DNA of 64,000 nt from Opitutaceae bacterium. GTDB lineage: Bacteria; Verrucomicrobiota; Verrucomicrobiia; Opitutales; Opitutaceae. The translations under genes and the position numbers were made by a program. The stretch is from assembly GCA_028688225.1 (NCBI GenBank), contig JAQTYQ010000016.1, positions 1 through 64,000 of the forward strand. Direction: 5' to 3'. The notes below the pieces were generated by a model, which saw only the letters and a list, made by a program, of their open reading frames with translations, was not told where the DNA came from and searched no databases. This document shows positions 53,052 through 61,994 of the stretch, piece by piece (within the stretch, counting starts at the first letter, position 1; each line of letters begins with the position of its first letter).

Positions 53052-53197
53052 GAGCGGCTTTACGCCGCGATCTCCCGATGCAGACCGGCAGCATGTTCCC
53101 CCAGCGCCCGACGTGGACCTGAGGCCTTGCGCCGCAGACCGATTTACCCGCGGCGGAGCATCGCACAGGAAAACGAATCGCGGCATAAAGCCGCTCC
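53047..53197. repeat. Split inverted repeat at the end of the MOSC gene
   Basis: GGAGCGGCTTTACGCCGCGA plus T (53051-53071) has its reverse complement at 53177-53197 with 20 of 21 positions matching, 105 bp apart. Each arm is itself a short hairpin (GCGGC...GCCGC). The MOSC stop TAG is the first part of the left element. Confidence 0.75.
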
Positions 53198-53203
53198 TCC
53201 AGT

Positions 53204-53455
53204 TCACCCTATCTGCACCACGTTGTGGCCTTCACGCACTTCAATCACAAATCGACCCTCTGACCTTCTCCAGCGAATCACGGCGTGTTCAGAAACGTGT
53301 CTCCCCAGGGTCATCTCGTATTCTTCGACCAGCTCCAGCGCCACCTCGTGCTGCCGCCACCGTTCCGCAAACGAAAGGGCGAGATTCGTATCCAGCAGGT
53401 CCAGGTCGATACCCGCACGGCGTGCCTCATCCAAAGCTGGATCTGGTTTTTCCAT
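53204..53455 (-). CDS. Small hypothetical protein
   Basis: 83 residues from ATG 53455 (MEKPDPALDEARRAGIDLDLLD). The N-half, ALDEARRAGIDLDLLDTNLALSFAERWRQHEVALELV, resembles a common small-protein pattern (an 'RRxGxDxxLLxxNL...ERxxxH' helix pair) that I have seen in uncharacterised and possible antitoxin proteins, but no partner toxin is adjacent. The C-half is beta-like and basic. It sits between repeats, so it may be a relic. Confidence 0.45.
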   Translation of the reverse strand: MEKPDPALDEARRAGIDLDLLDTNLALSFAERWRQHEVALELVEEYEMTLGRHVSEHAVIRWRRSEGRFVIEVREGHNVVQIG

Positions 53456-53501
53456 GGAGCGATTATCAGTGGATGCCCGGGAGGAGTCTGCTCTATCCGT
53501 G

Positions 53502-53529
53502 ATCCGTGCCCATCTGTGCAATCCGTGGT
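53502..53529 (-). repeat. CACGGAT-type dispersed repeat, copy 2
   Basis: 28 bp reading ATCCGTGCCCATCTGTGCAA and on. It is the reverse complement of 23298-23325 with 25 of 28 positions matching. It lies just upstream of the small hypothetical gene and may overlap its leader. Confidence 0.7.
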
Positions 53530-53551
53530 TAATACAAGACGGTATTCGGCT

Positions 53552-53959
53552 TTAGTCGTCAAATCCACCCCGCCGCGCCTGCTTGATGCGCGAGCGGCGT
53601 TTCTTGCTCTCAATCATCCGGACCTTCTGTCCCCGGCTCTTCTGCCGGGTGCGCCGGCGCTCCGCCTCCCGTTCGGCCTGCGCGGCCTGCGCCGCCGCCG
53701 CACGCCTCGCCTCGAACTTGGCGCACAGCTCGGCCCAGGCCCGCGCCCGGTTCACCACCTGCGAACGCTCGGCCTGGCAGCGCACCTCCACCCCGGTCGG
53801 CCGGTGGCGTAACCACACGGTGGACGCGGTCTTGTTGATTTTCTGCCCACCTGGTCCGGTGCCGCGGATGAAGCGTTCCTCCACGTCGTCCGGCCATACG
53901 CCCAGCCCGGCCAGCCGCCGCCGCACATCGGCCTCGATTTGCAGTGGAAATCCGGTCAT
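53552..53959 (-). CDS. Peptide-chain-release-factor-like protein with GGQ motif (ArfB type)
   Basis: 135 residues. The catalytic GGQ lies in RGTGPGGQKINKTAS (about 32-46). The sequence then shows VEVRCQAERSQVVNRARAW and a C-terminal tail rich in Arg/Lys (ESKKRRSRIKQARRGG). There is no codon-recognition domain, so it resembles ArfB/YaeJ-class or RF-like rescue factors that free stalled ribosomes. In ArfB a basic tail enters the mRNA channel, which fits here. Confidence 0.88.
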   Translation of the reverse strand: MTGFPLQIEADVRRRLAGLGVWPDDVEERFIRGTGPGGQKINKTASTVWLRHRPTGVEVRCQAERSQVVNRARAWAELCAKFEARRAAAAQAAQAEREAERRRTRQKSRGQKVRMIESKKRRSRIKQARRGGFDD

Positions 53960-54118
53960 GGCTTTGTTTCTCTCTGGGAGTTTGCCGGACTATGGAGCCT
54001 GGCAGGCTGCTGGTGAAACCTATGCGGCTCCCGGCAGTCAAACCAAACTCCGCGACTCCAGCAATTTAATCATTTCCCTCGTCCCGCTCCTTCTCCCCTC
54101 CCCAACCCGCTCCGTCCT

Positions 54119-55102
54119 ATGCCCAACGGTCCCGTCTGGTCCCAGAAAATCCGCGCCGAAATCGCCAAGGCTGTCATCGGCCAGGATGTCATCGTCGAGC
54201 GTTTGCTGGTCGCTCTGCTCGCCAACGGCCACGTGCTGCTCGAAGGCATGCCCGGGCTCGCCAAGACGCTCCTGGTCAAATCGCTCGGCCAGGCGCTCGG
54301 CGTGCAGTTCGAGCGCATCCAATTCACGCCCGACCTGCTGCCGAGCGACGTCGTCGGCACCATGGTCTTCCAGCCGAAGGAGGGCACGTTCGCCCCCCAT
54401 CGCGGCCCGATCTTCGCCAACCTGCTGCTGGCCGACGAAATCAACCGCGCGCCTGCCAAGGTGCAGAGCGCGCTGCTCGAGGCGATGCAGGAGCGGCAGG
54501 TCACGATCGGCGGCCATTCGCAGGCGCTGCCGTCGCCGTTCTTCGTCATGGCCACGCAGAATCCCATCGAGCAGGAGGGCACGTATCCGCTGCCCGTGGC
54601 CCAGACCGACCGCTTCCTCTTCAAGCTCATCCTCGACTATCCCTCCGCCGAGGAGGAGCATACGGTGATGCAGCGCTGGGGCCTGGTCACCAGGCAACCC
54701 GCGCTGGCCGCCGTCTCCAGCGGCGCCGAGCTGCTCGCACTGCGGCAGGAAGTCGACCGGATCCACGTGGCGCCCGAGGTGCACCGCTACATCCTTTCGC
54801 TGGTCCGCACCACCCGCATGCTGGCCGAGCGCACGGACAATCCCGCCGCCAAGCGCCAGCTCAACTTCGGCGCCTCGCCGCGCGCCTCGCTCGCCCTCTT
54901 CCAGGCCGGCCGCGCGCTGGCCTGGCTGCGCGGCGAGGACTTCGTCGCCCCCGCCCTTTTGCAGGAACTCGCGCCCGACATCCTGCGCCACCGGCTCGGG
55001 CTCACCTACGAGGCCGAGGCGGAGGAGATCACCACTGATAAAATCATCGGCCAGATCATCGAGCGCACGCCGGTGCCGGCGCTCAGCCCGGCCGCCGGGT
55101 GA
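54119..55102 (+). CDS. MoxR-family AAA+ ATPase
   Basis: 327 residues. Walker A GMPGLAKTLL (about 43-52; MoxR uses GLAKT), Walker B NLLLADEINRAPAKVQSALLEAM (about 100-122), sensor 1 FFVMATQNPIEQEGTYPLPVAQTDRF (about 140-165), and the C-terminal lid with TTRMLAERTDN. MoxR ATPases act as chaperones for VWA proteins. It begins a five-gene set with DUF58, two VWA proteins and BatD, all on the plus strand. Confidence 0.96.
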   Translation: MPNGPVWSQKIRAEIAKAVIGQDVIVERLLVALLANGHVLLEGMPGLAKTLLVKSLGQALGVQFERIQFTPDLLPSDVVGTMVFQPKEGTFAPHRGPIFANLLLADEINRAPAKVQSALLEAMQERQVTIGGHSQALPSPFFVMATQNPIEQEGTYPLPVAQTDRFLFKLILDYPSAEEEHTVMQRWGLVTRQPALAAVSSGAELLALRQEVDRIHVAPEVHRYILSLVRTTRMLAERTDNPAAKRQLNFGASPRASLALFQAGRALAWLRGEDFVAPALLQELAPDILRHRLGLTYEAEAEEITTDKIIGQIIERTPVPALSPAAG

Positions 55103-55142
55103 GTTCATCGATTCCGGCGTTTCCGTCCAACCTGGTCATCCC

Positions 55143-56114
55143 TTGCCTGCGCCAACCTCCACCGCCGCCAGTCCGCAATCCCAGCTGGCCCTGCTGCGCC
55201 GGCTGGAGTGGCGCGTGCGGCATGCCGTCGAGAATGTGCTCAGCGGCGAATACCGCTCGGCCTTCCGCGGCCGCGGCATGGAGTTCGACCAGGTGGTGAA
55301 GTACGAGTTTGGCGACGACGTGCGCGACATCGACTGGAACGTCACCGCCCGCCTCGGCGAGCCTTACCGCAAGAAATTCGTCGAGGAACGCGAGGTCACG
55401 CTGCTGCTCGTGTTCGAGGACTCGCCCAGCCTGCAGTTCGGCTCGTCGAGCCTGTCCAAGCGCGAGGCGCTGCTCGAGCTGGCCGGACTGGTCATGCTGC
55501 TGGGCGCCGTCAACCGCGACCGGGTGGGCTACGTCTACGCCGCGCCCGACGGCTACCAGGTCAGGGAGCCGGTGCGTGGCCGCGGCCCGATCCTGCATGC
55601 CGCCTCCACCCTGCTCGGCGTGCCGCCGCCCCCGCTGCATGAAACCGGAGAGCGGAAACCGGAAACTGGAGAGAAGGAGCCTGCGGATCGGCTTGCCGAA
55701 ATCCGGTATCCGCAATCCGAAATTCCCTGGCGGCTCCTCGCGCGGTCCGCGCCGAAGCACAGCATTCTCATCTGGCTCTCCGACTTTCCGCCCCGCGAGG
55801 CCCCCGAGGGCTGGGGCGTGCTGCAGCGCCGCTACCAGACGATGGGCTTTCGCGTCGACGATCCGTGGGAGCGCGCCCTCCCGGCCGGCGACACGCTCGT
55901 GGCCTACGATCCGCTGGCCCGCCGGCTGGTCACCTTGGACGGCACGGCGGCCCAGCGCGCAGGGCATGCCGACTGGGTCAAGCGCCGCGAGGCCGGCTTC
56001 CGCGACCTGTTTCCCGACTCGCTCAGCCGTCTCGTGGTGGGCACCCGGGAGCCGCGCCTGGATGCGCTGGTGCGCTTCTTCCACGCCCGCATGAAAACCC
56101 GAACAAGGGGATAA
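55143..56114 (+). CDS. DUF58-domain protein
   Basis: 323 residues from TTG 55143; no in-frame ATG precedes the conserved part. The signature RGMEFDQVVKYEFGDDVRDIDWNVTARLGEPYRKKF (about 44-79) is the DUF58 core. A stretch at about 166-197 (HETGERKPETGEKEPADRL and on) is encoded by the word-like repeat at 55637-55735 and looks like an inserted linker. DUF58 proteins accompany MoxR and VWA proteins and may present substrates to them. Confidence 0.93.
   Translation: MPAPTSTAASPQSQLALLRRLEWRVRHAVENVLSGEYRSAFRGRGMEFDQVVKYEFGDDVRDIDWNVTARLGEPYRKKFVEEREVTLLLVFEDSPSLQFGSSSLSKREALLELAGLVMLLGAVNRDRVGYVYAAPDGYQVREPVRGRGPILHAASTLLGVPPPPLHETGERKPETGEKEPADRLAEIRYPQSEIPWRLLARSAPKHSILIWLSDFPPREAPEGWGVLQRRYQTMGFRVDDPWERALPAGDTLVAYDPLARRLVTLDGTAAQRAGHADWVKRREAGFRDLFPDSLSRLVVGTREPRLDALVRFFHARMKTRTRG
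55637..55735. repeat. Word-like repeat inside the DUF58 gene
   Basis: Left tract GAAACCGGAGAGCGGAAACC and on (55640-55672) and right tract CCGAAATCCGGTATCCGCAA and on (55698-55728) use the same words, in opposite orientation, as 23820-23968 and 32013-32105. It stays in frame. Confidence 0.75.
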
Positions 56115-56395
56115 ATCCCAAGTGCCAAGTTCCAATTTCCAAGGAAGCCACCCACGCCCATGACCATGGCTCCAGAGCGCAAGAGACCGTTGGCCGTAGC
56201 AGCCGACATGAGGAGGCTGATGTACTGCTGGGCAACAGACCGCCTCGTTACCTCGGCGGCTACAGGCTTCGCCTCTTTTCGGCTGTATCGATCCGGTTTG
56301 GTTTTCCTCCGGGGTTTGGAAATTGGCCCTTGGAATTTCCCTGGGGTTTGGCGTTTGGAGTTTGGCACTTTTCCCAGGCCCTTGGAGTTTCCGAC
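56115..56395. repeat. Repeat-filled gap upstream of the first VWA gene
   Basis: 281 bp. CCAAGTTCCAATTTCCAAGG (about 56132-56151) faces TTTGGAAATTGGCCCTTGGA and on (56315-56390), sharing a perfect 11-bp inverted pair CCAATTTCCAA/TTGGAAATTGG. Between them lies the palindromic element 56196-56263. No gene is seen in the gap, but the reading frame of the next gene is open through part of it. Confidence 0.65.
56196..56263. repeat. 68-bp palindromic element, copy 1
   Basis: Left arm GTAGCAGCCGACATGAGGAG plus GCTG (56196-56219) pairs with 56240-56263 at 18 of 24 positions. The same element occurs at 62154-62219 with 22 of 24 identical positions in the left arm. It resembles non-autonomous REP/MITE-type repeats. 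Confidence 0.75.
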
Positions 56396-57475
56396 ATGAG
56401 CTACGGGAACTACCTCCTGCACGACCCCTGGTGGCTGCTGGCGCTGGCCTTGATCCCGTTGCTGGCCTGGCTGCGCGGCCGGCGCGGCGTGCCCGCGCTC
56501 GTGGTGCCGTTTGCCGCCGCCTGGTACCGGCCTTCGTTTGTGACCGTCTCCCGGCTGCCGGCTGGCGTCGCCGTCGCCGGACTCGTCCTGCTCGTGCTGG
56601 CCCTGGCGCGCCCGCAGCATGTCGACGACCGGCGCGAGGCGCACCAGCAGGGTTACGACCTGATGCTCGCGATCGACCTTTCCGGCAGTATGCTCGCCGA
56701 GGACAATCACCGGCCCGGCGAGGGCCCCAACCGCCTGCAGGTCATCAAGCCGGTCATCCGGGCGTTCATCGAGAACCGGCCCAACGACCGCATCGGCATC
56801 GTGGTGTTCGCCACCAACGCCTACACGCTTTCGCCCCTCACCTTCGACCACGCCTGGCTCGGCCGCCAGCTCGACCGCCTCGAGATCGGGGTGATCGAGG
56901 CCGACCACACCGCCGTCGGCGACGGACTTGGCGTCGCGCTGACGCGCCTCGAACAGGCGGGCCGCGAGGAGGGACGCCGGCGCCAGGGCGCGTTCATCGT
57001 CCTGCTCACCGACGGCTCCAACAACTCAGGGGTGCTGACACCGATGCAGGCCGCCGACCTCGCCCGTGCCCGCGGCATCCCGGTCTACACCATCGGCGCG
57101 GGCAAGGACGGCTACACCTTCCTGCCCGTGCGCGACGAACGCGGCCGGACCATCACCTACACCCAGATCCTGTCCGACCTCGACGAGAACGCACTGACCG
57201 CCATCGCCAACCAGACCGGCGGCCGGTTCTTCCGCGCCCGCGACGCCGATACCATCGAGTCGGCCTTCAAGGCGATCGACCGGGCGCAGAAGATCGAGTT
57301 CGAGGCCAAGGCCTACCTTGTCACCACCGAGCTCTTCCCCTGGTTCGCCGTGCCCGGCCTGGCCGGCCTGCTGCTGGCCGGCCTCTTTCTCGCCTGGTCC
57401 ACGCTGCGCCGCCGGCCTGCCCCGGTCCCGCCCGTCCGCCCGTCATCCCTCGCCGGTCCCCGCGCCCTGCCATGA
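56396..57475 (+). CDS. VWA-domain inner-membrane protein (BatA-like)
   Basis: 359 residues from ATG 56396 (MSYGNYLLHDPWWLLALALI). Two N-terminal helices (about 12-27 and 57-71), a VWA domain with MIDAS DLSGSM (94-99) and TDG near 203, and a C-terminal helix (about 317-338). The MIDAS is complete. BatA-type proteins form a complex with BatB and BatD at the inner membrane. Its stop overlaps the next start (ATGA at 57472). Confidence 0.93.
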   Translation: MSYGNYLLHDPWWLLALALIPLLAWLRGRRGVPALVVPFAAAWYRPSFVTVSRLPAGVAVAGLVLLVLALARPQHVDDRREAHQQGYDLMLAIDLSGSMLAEDNHRPGEGPNRLQVIKPVIRAFIENRPNDRIGIVVFATNAYTLSPLTFDHAWLGRQLDRLEIGVIEADHTAVGDGLGVALTRLEQAGREEGRRRQGAFIVLLTDGSNNSGVLTPMQAADLARARGIPVYTIGAGKDGYTFLPVRDERGRTITYTQILSDLDENALTAIANQTGGRFFRARDADTIESAFKAIDRAQKIEFEAKAYLVTTELFPWFAVPGLAGLLLAGLFLAWSTLRRRPAPVPPVRPSSLAGPRALP

Positions 57476-59286
57476 ATTTTCACTGGCCGCATTTGCTCTG
57501 GCTGCTCGTGCCCGTCGTCATCCTGGCGGTGCTGGATGCCGTCCGCCGCGGCCGCGGGGAATCGGCCCGCAATTGGCCGAAGATCCTGCGGGCCTGGGCG
57601 GGGGCGCGGCAGGCGGCGGTCGGCGACGGGCATCACCACACCCGCGGCCGGCTGCTGCTCTGGCTCGGCCTGGCCCTCGGCGTCGTGGCGCTCGCCCGGC
57701 CGCAATGGGGCCGCATCGAGGAGCCGGTGTTCGACCAGTCGCGCGAGATCGTCATCGCCCTCGACCTCTCGCGCAGCATGCTGGCGCCCGACGTGCGGCC
57801 CTCGCGGCTGGAGCGCGCCCGGCTGCTCATCCAGGGCCTCCTCGACGGACTGCGCGGCGAGCGCGTCGGCCTGGTGGTGTTCGCCGGCACGGCGTTCCTG
57901 CAGGTGCCGCTGAGCGCCGACTACGAGGTGCTCAATGAATTTCTGCCCGCGCTCAATCCCGCGTACATGCCGGTGGTCGGCACCGATTATGAGGCGATGC
58001 TGCGGGCGGTGCTCGATGCCTTCGGCGACGGCGGCACCGCCGACCGCTACCTCATCGTCCTGAGCGACGGCGAAAGCCAGACCGACACCTGGCGCGACCT
58101 CGTTGCCGATTTCCGCCGGAAGAACATCCGCGTGCTCGGCCTCGGCGTCGGCACCGCGGAGGGGACATTCATCCCCGACCAGTCAGGCGGGTACGTGAAG
58201 GACGAACGCGGCGCGGTTGTGCTTTCCAAGCTCAACAGCTCCACCCTGCAAGAGCTCGCCGCGGCCACCAACGGTGTCTACACCGACGCCAGCACCTGGG
58301 TCGACCTGGGTGCCCTGCTCAAGCAGACGATCGCGGCCGGTCAACGCGGCGAGTTCAAGGAGCGCGTCGAGGTGCGGCAGATCGAGCGCTTCCAATGGGC
58401 GCTGGCCCCCACGCTGCTCTGCCTGCTGCTCAGCCTGTGGCGCGAATTTCCGGTGCGGCCGCGCGTGCGCAGCCTGCCGCTGGCCGCGCCGGCGGCGCGG
58501 AAATCCCAAATCTCAAGTTCCAAATTGCATGGAGCAGAAGGAGCCGCAGCCCTGATCCTGCTCGCCTTGCTTTTCGGTCTCCGGTTTCCGCCATCCGCAA
58601 TCGGAGCCGAGGATACTTCGGTCTATGCCGCACCGCTCAGCAAACTCGTCGAGCGCCTCTCCGCGCAGCCGGCGCTTTCCGCCGGCGACTATGCCGCCCT
58701 GGCGCGGGAAACCGTCACCTGGGGGCAGCGGCTGCAGCAAGCCGGGCAGGCCGTGACCCCCGGACCGGTGAACGACGCCCTCGCCGGCGTCGCCGCAGGC
58801 GAAAAGCTCGACGCGAAGGCCGTCGACTGGGCGCAGCTCCGGGGCGACCTCGGGGAATTGCTCAGGAAGCCGCCCGAGCCGCCGCCGCAATCGCAGCCGC
58901 CTCCCAAGCAGGACCAGCAGCAGAAAAAGGAGCAGCAGCAACAAGCACCGCCGCAAAGTTCCGGCGGCGGCTCACAAAACCAACCGCAGGAGAAACAGGA
59001 GTCGCAATCACCGCCTGAGCCGCCGCCAACCCAGAACTCAGAACCCAAGACCCAAAACCGGCCTCCTCCGCCGCCGCCAAAACCGTCCGAACAGGCCAAC
59101 ACCGGCGAGACCCAGAAGATCGGCGGCCAGGCGCAGTCGCCGTCGGACGCCAAGTCCGACCCGTCCCTCGTGCTGCCCATCCAGAAACTTGACCAGTTGC
59201 GCAACCAGGATTCGCCCGCCGAGCTTTTCCAGATGCTCGACAGCCGGAACTCCAAACCCTCTCCGAAGAAAGGCCGCGACTGGTGA
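57472..59286 (+). CDS. VWA-domain protein fused to BatC-like Gln/Pro-rich region (BatB/BatC-like)
   Basis: 604 residues. Two N-terminal helices (about 8-22 and 60-76), VWA with MIDAS DLSRSM (98-103), and LSDGES near 199. A short membrane-like stretch (about 360-375, LILLALLFGLRF) follows a word-like repeat at 58497-58605 and may be a new signal or anchor. The rest (380-604) is a BatC-like domain with a Gln/Lys/Pro/Ser-rich tail (KQDQQQKKEQQQQAPPQSS) and the end LDQLRNQDSPAELFQMLDS. BatB and BatC are often separate genes; fusion is notable. It overlaps the next gene in GTGA. Confidence 0.88.
   Translation: MNFHWPHLLWLLVPVVILAVLDAVRRGRGESARNWPKILRAWAGARQAAVGDGHHHTRGRLLLWLGLALGVVALARPQWGRIEEPVFDQSREIVIALDLSRSMLAPDVRPSRLERARLLIQGLLDGLRGERVGLVVFAGTAFLQVPLSADYEVLNEFLPALNPAYMPVVGTDYEAMLRAVLDAFGDGGTADRYLIVLSDGESQTDTWRDLVADFRRKNIRVLGLGVGTAEGTFIPDQSGGYVKDERGAVVLSKLNSSTLQELAAATNGVYTDASTWVDLGALLKQTIAAGQRGEFKERVEVRQIERFQWALAPTLLCLLLSLWREFPVRPRVRSLPLAAPAARKSQISSSKLHGAEGAAALILLALLFGLRFPPSAIGAEDTSVYAAPLSKLVERLSAQPALSAGDYAALARETVTWGQRLQQAGQAVTPGPVNDALAGVAAGEKLDAKAVDWAQLRGDLGELLRKPPEPPPQSQPPPKQDQQQKKEQQQQAPPQSSGGGSQNQPQEKQESQSPPEPPPTQNSEPKTQNRPPPPPPKPSEQANTGETQKIGGQAQSPSDAKSDPSLVLPIQKLDQLRNQDSPAELFQMLDSRNSKPSPKKGRDW
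58497..58605. repeat. Word-like repeat inside the second VWA gene
   Basis: GGAAATCCCAAATCTCAAGT and on (58499-58530) and CGGTCTCCGGTTTCCGCCAT and on (58576-58605) match the vocabulary of the other tracts. It is read in frame at the junction between the VWA part and the BatC-like part. A related short tract (59030-59060, CAGAACTCAGAACCCAAGAC and on) lies further on in the same gene. Confidence 0.65.
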
Positions 59287-61994
59287 AGCCTTCCATGTTC
59301 CGTCTCACCCTCATGCTCCTGCTGGCGCTGGCACCCGGCGCCGCGCTCGCCCAGCGCGTCTATTGGGAACCCAACGCCGGGTCGCTCGCCTACAACCAGG
59401 TCAGCCAGCTGCAGCTCGTCTTCGAAAACTGCCAGCCGGATGGCGACCCGCCGATCCCGTCGGTCGGAGGCCTGGAGATGCAGTACACCGGCAGTGGTTC
59501 GACGTTCTCGATGGAGAACCTGCATGTCACCCGCCGGGTCATGCTGAACTACGCCGTGCGCCCGACCCGGCGGCCCGAGGTGCGCGTCCCCGCTTTCGAC
59601 GTCGCCACCGACAAGGGCACCCAGCACGTTGCCGCCGCGACTTTCGCCATCGGCAATGCCACCGTCGGCCAGACCGCCATCCCGCTCGAGACGGCCGCCG
59701 GCGCGCGGCTCGCCCCGGCCGGCGGTGCGTTCTGGGCCGGCGAGGTGTTCCCCGTCACCTACACACTGGACATCGCGCAGCGCTTCCGGCCCCGCCCGCC
59801 GGGCCCGGTCGTGTGGAAGCCGGCGCCGCTCGCCGTCGAGGACTGGGCGCAGCCCGAGCAGTTTGAATCGAGCAGCGGCGGCGAGCCGCGCGTCGGCCTC
59901 ATCTACAAGACCCGCGGCTACATTCCCGCGCCGGGTCCCTGCAAAATCCCGGCGGCCGCGCAGGAAGTCGTGCTCGTCGTCAACACCAGCGGCAGCCTGT
60001 TCTCGTATCCGTTCTCCTCGCCCGAGATGGTCCAGCACACCGTCACCAGCAACGAGCCGGCGCTTACCATCAAGCCGCTGCCCGACGGTGCGCCCGCGGA
60101 TTTCGGCGGGGCCGTGGGCCAGTTCACCTTCACCTCCAAGGTCGTGCCCCTCTCCGTGGCGGTCGGCGAGCCCATCACCTGGACCCTCGAGCTCGCGGGC
60201 ACCGGCAACTGGCCCGACCTCCACGGACTCCCGGCGCGCGAGGTCTCGAAGGATTTCAAGGTGCTGCAGCCCCAGGCCAAACGCACCCCGGCCGAGGGCA
60301 AACTTTTCGACGGCACCCTCAACGAGGATGCCGTGCTGATCCCCACCAAGCCGGGCACCTATACGCTCGGGCCCGTCAGCTATTCCTATTTCGACCCGCG
60401 CCGCGGCACCTACCAGACTGTGAAAACCGGGCAGGTGACGGTGACCATCACTCCGCCTGGCGCCGCCGAGCCGGGCACCCAGTCGCTGTTCACCCCGGAA
60501 TCCAAAACCCCGGCTGTCAAACCCAAGGCCCCGGGTTCCGCCGCCTACACGCCGCAACTGCCGGCTTCGCCCGCCGCCCCGGCTGCGATCCCGCGCGATC
60601 CGCTGCCCGGCGCCGGCAAGGCCGCGGTGCCGCTGTCCAGCCTGGCCCTGGCCCTCTGGCTGTTGACCTCGGTCCTCTGGGTCGCGCCCGTGTGGCTGGT
60701 CTTCGCCGCGCTGCGCTCCCGGCAGACCGATCCGCTGCGCCTCCGGCGCGAGGCCCGGGCCCGCCTCGGCCAGACCCTGGCCTTCCTGCGCGGAGCCGCC
60801 ACCGCGACTGCGCGGGTGCAGGCCCTGCACGCGTGGCAGCGCGACACCGCCGCGCTCCTTGGCATCACTCATGCCACCCCGACCGGTGCGACCATTGCAA
60901 ACCTGGCCCAGAAACCAGAGACCAGAAGCCAGAAGCCTGGACCCTCAACTCCAAACCCTGAACTCAAAACTCTGGACTCCGGTCCTTGGTCCGTCCTCTG
61001 GACGGAAGCCGACCGCGCCCTTTACGGCAGCAACAACATCCTGCCGGACGACTGGCTGGTGCGCGCCGAGGCTGCGCTGGAATCTATCCGTGTGCCGGCC
61101 TGGGAGTCGTCCTCATTATTCAACCTGCGCAATCTTCTGCCGTGGCTGGTCTTGGAAAACGGCAACCGGAAAGCGGAGGCCGGAAAGCTCTTCACCTTCA
61201 TCATCCTGCTGGTCCTGCTTGCCGGCGTTTGTGGCCCGCTCTCCGCCGCGGAATCCGGCGCGCAAGACGCCAAACCCGAGACCCCGGGCTACTTCAGCGG
61301 TCCGCTCCCCGCCTACAACGCCGGCAATTTTGCCGCCGCCGAGCAAGGCTGGCGCGGCGCCGTGGCCCGCCAGCCCACCGACTGGGTGGCACGGCACAAC
61401 CTCGCCCTCGCACTCGCCCAGCAGGGCCACTGGCCCGAGGCCGCAGCCCAGTGGACCTCCGCCTTCCTGCTCAATCCGCGCGACGAGTCGGTGCGCTGGC
61501 ACCTGGCCCTGGGCTACGAGCGCGCCGGCTACACGCCGCCGGGGCTCGGCGAGTTTGCGCAGGCCTCGGGGCCGCATCTGGTGGCGCGCCTGGCCTCGCC
61601 CGCCGGGTGGCAGTGGCTGCTGGTCGCGGCCGGCGTGGTGCTCGCCGCGGGCCTGCTGCTGCTGCTGTTGCGCGCCTACCGCGGCCTCGCCAACGGCTGG
61701 ACGCGGCCGGCCGCCCTCACGGCCGTGGGCGTCGCGTTCCTCCTGCTGCTCGGCGCGGTGACATCGCTGCATTTCTACGGCGACACCGCGGATGCGCGGG
61801 CCGCGATCGTCTGGCATCAGGTGCTGCTGCGCTCGATTCCCACCGAAGCCGACACGCAACAGAAGACCTCCTCGTTGCCCGCCGGCTCGCTCGCCGTGGT
61901 GAACAAGACCTTCCTCGGCTGGGCGCGCCTGTCGTTCCCCAACGGCCAGACCGGCTGGGTCCGCCAGGACGACATCGTCTGGCTGTACCGGTGA
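59283..61994 (+). CDS. BatD-like protein fused to TPR and SH3-like domains
   Basis: 903 residues from GTG 59283, overlapping the previous stop; ATG 59295 is another candidate. Signal peptide (LTLMLLLALAPGAALAQ). The BatD domain (about 25-440) has repeated Ig-like strands (LGPVSYSYFDPRRGTYQTVKTG near 365). A helix near 455-480 (LALALWLLTSVLWVAPVWLVF) is followed by a repeat-derived linker (KPETRSQKPGPSTPN), then TPR-like helices (about 680-770), two more helices (about 780-840), and a C-terminal SH3-like tail (VNKTFLGWARLSFPNGQTGWVRQDDIVWLY). The tail and TPRs resemble BatE, so BatD and BatE functions may be joined. Confidence 0.88.
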   Translation: MKPSMFRLTLMLLLALAPGAALAQRVYWEPNAGSLAYNQVSQLQLVFENCQPDGDPPIPSVGGLEMQYTGSGSTFSMENLHVTRRVMLNYAVRPTRRPEVRVPAFDVATDKGTQHVAAATFAIGNATVGQTAIPLETAAGARLAPAGGAFWAGEVFPVTYTLDIAQRFRPRPPGPVVWKPAPLAVEDWAQPEQFESSSGGEPRVGLIYKTRGYIPAPGPCKIPAAAQEVVLVVNTSGSLFSYPFSSPEMVQHTVTSNEPALTIKPLPDGAPADFGGAVGQFTFTSKVVPLSVAVGEPITWTLELAGTGNWPDLHGLPAREVSKDFKVLQPQAKRTPAEGKLFDGTLNEDAVLIPTKPGTYTLGPVSYSYFDPRRGTYQTVKTGQVTVTITPPGAAEPGTQSLFTPESKTPAVKPKAPGSAAYTPQLPASPAAPAAIPRDPLPGAGKAAVPLSSLALALWLLTSVLWVAPVWLVFAALRSRQTDPLRLRREARARLGQTLAFLRGAATATARVQALHAWQRDTAALLGITHATPTGATIANLAQKPETRSQKPGPSTPNPELKTLDSGPWSVLWTEADRALYGSNNILPDDWLVRAEAALESIRVPAWESSSLFNLRNLLPWLVLENGNRKAEAGKLFTFIILLVLLAGVCGPLSAAESGAQDAKPETPGYFSGPLPAYNAGNFAAAEQGWRGAVARQPTDWVARHNLALALAQQGHWPEAAAQWTSAFLLNPRDESVRWHLALGYERAGYTPPGLGEFAQASGPHLVARLASPAGWQWLLVAAGVVLAAGLLLLLLRAYRGLANGWTRPAALTAVGVAFLLLLGAVTSLHFYGDTADARAAIVWHQVLLRSIPTEADTQQKTSSLPAGSLAVVNKTFLGWARLSFPNGQTGWVRQDDIVWLYR
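60906..60990. repeat. Word-like repeat inside the BatD-like gene
   Basis: A tract of CCAGAA/ACTC/GAACTC words (CCCAGAAACCAGAGACCAGA and on) read in frame as a Lys/Pro/Ser/Thr/Glu linker. A shorter tract of GGAAAACGGCAACCGGAAAG type follows at 61157-61190. Confidence 0.65.
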
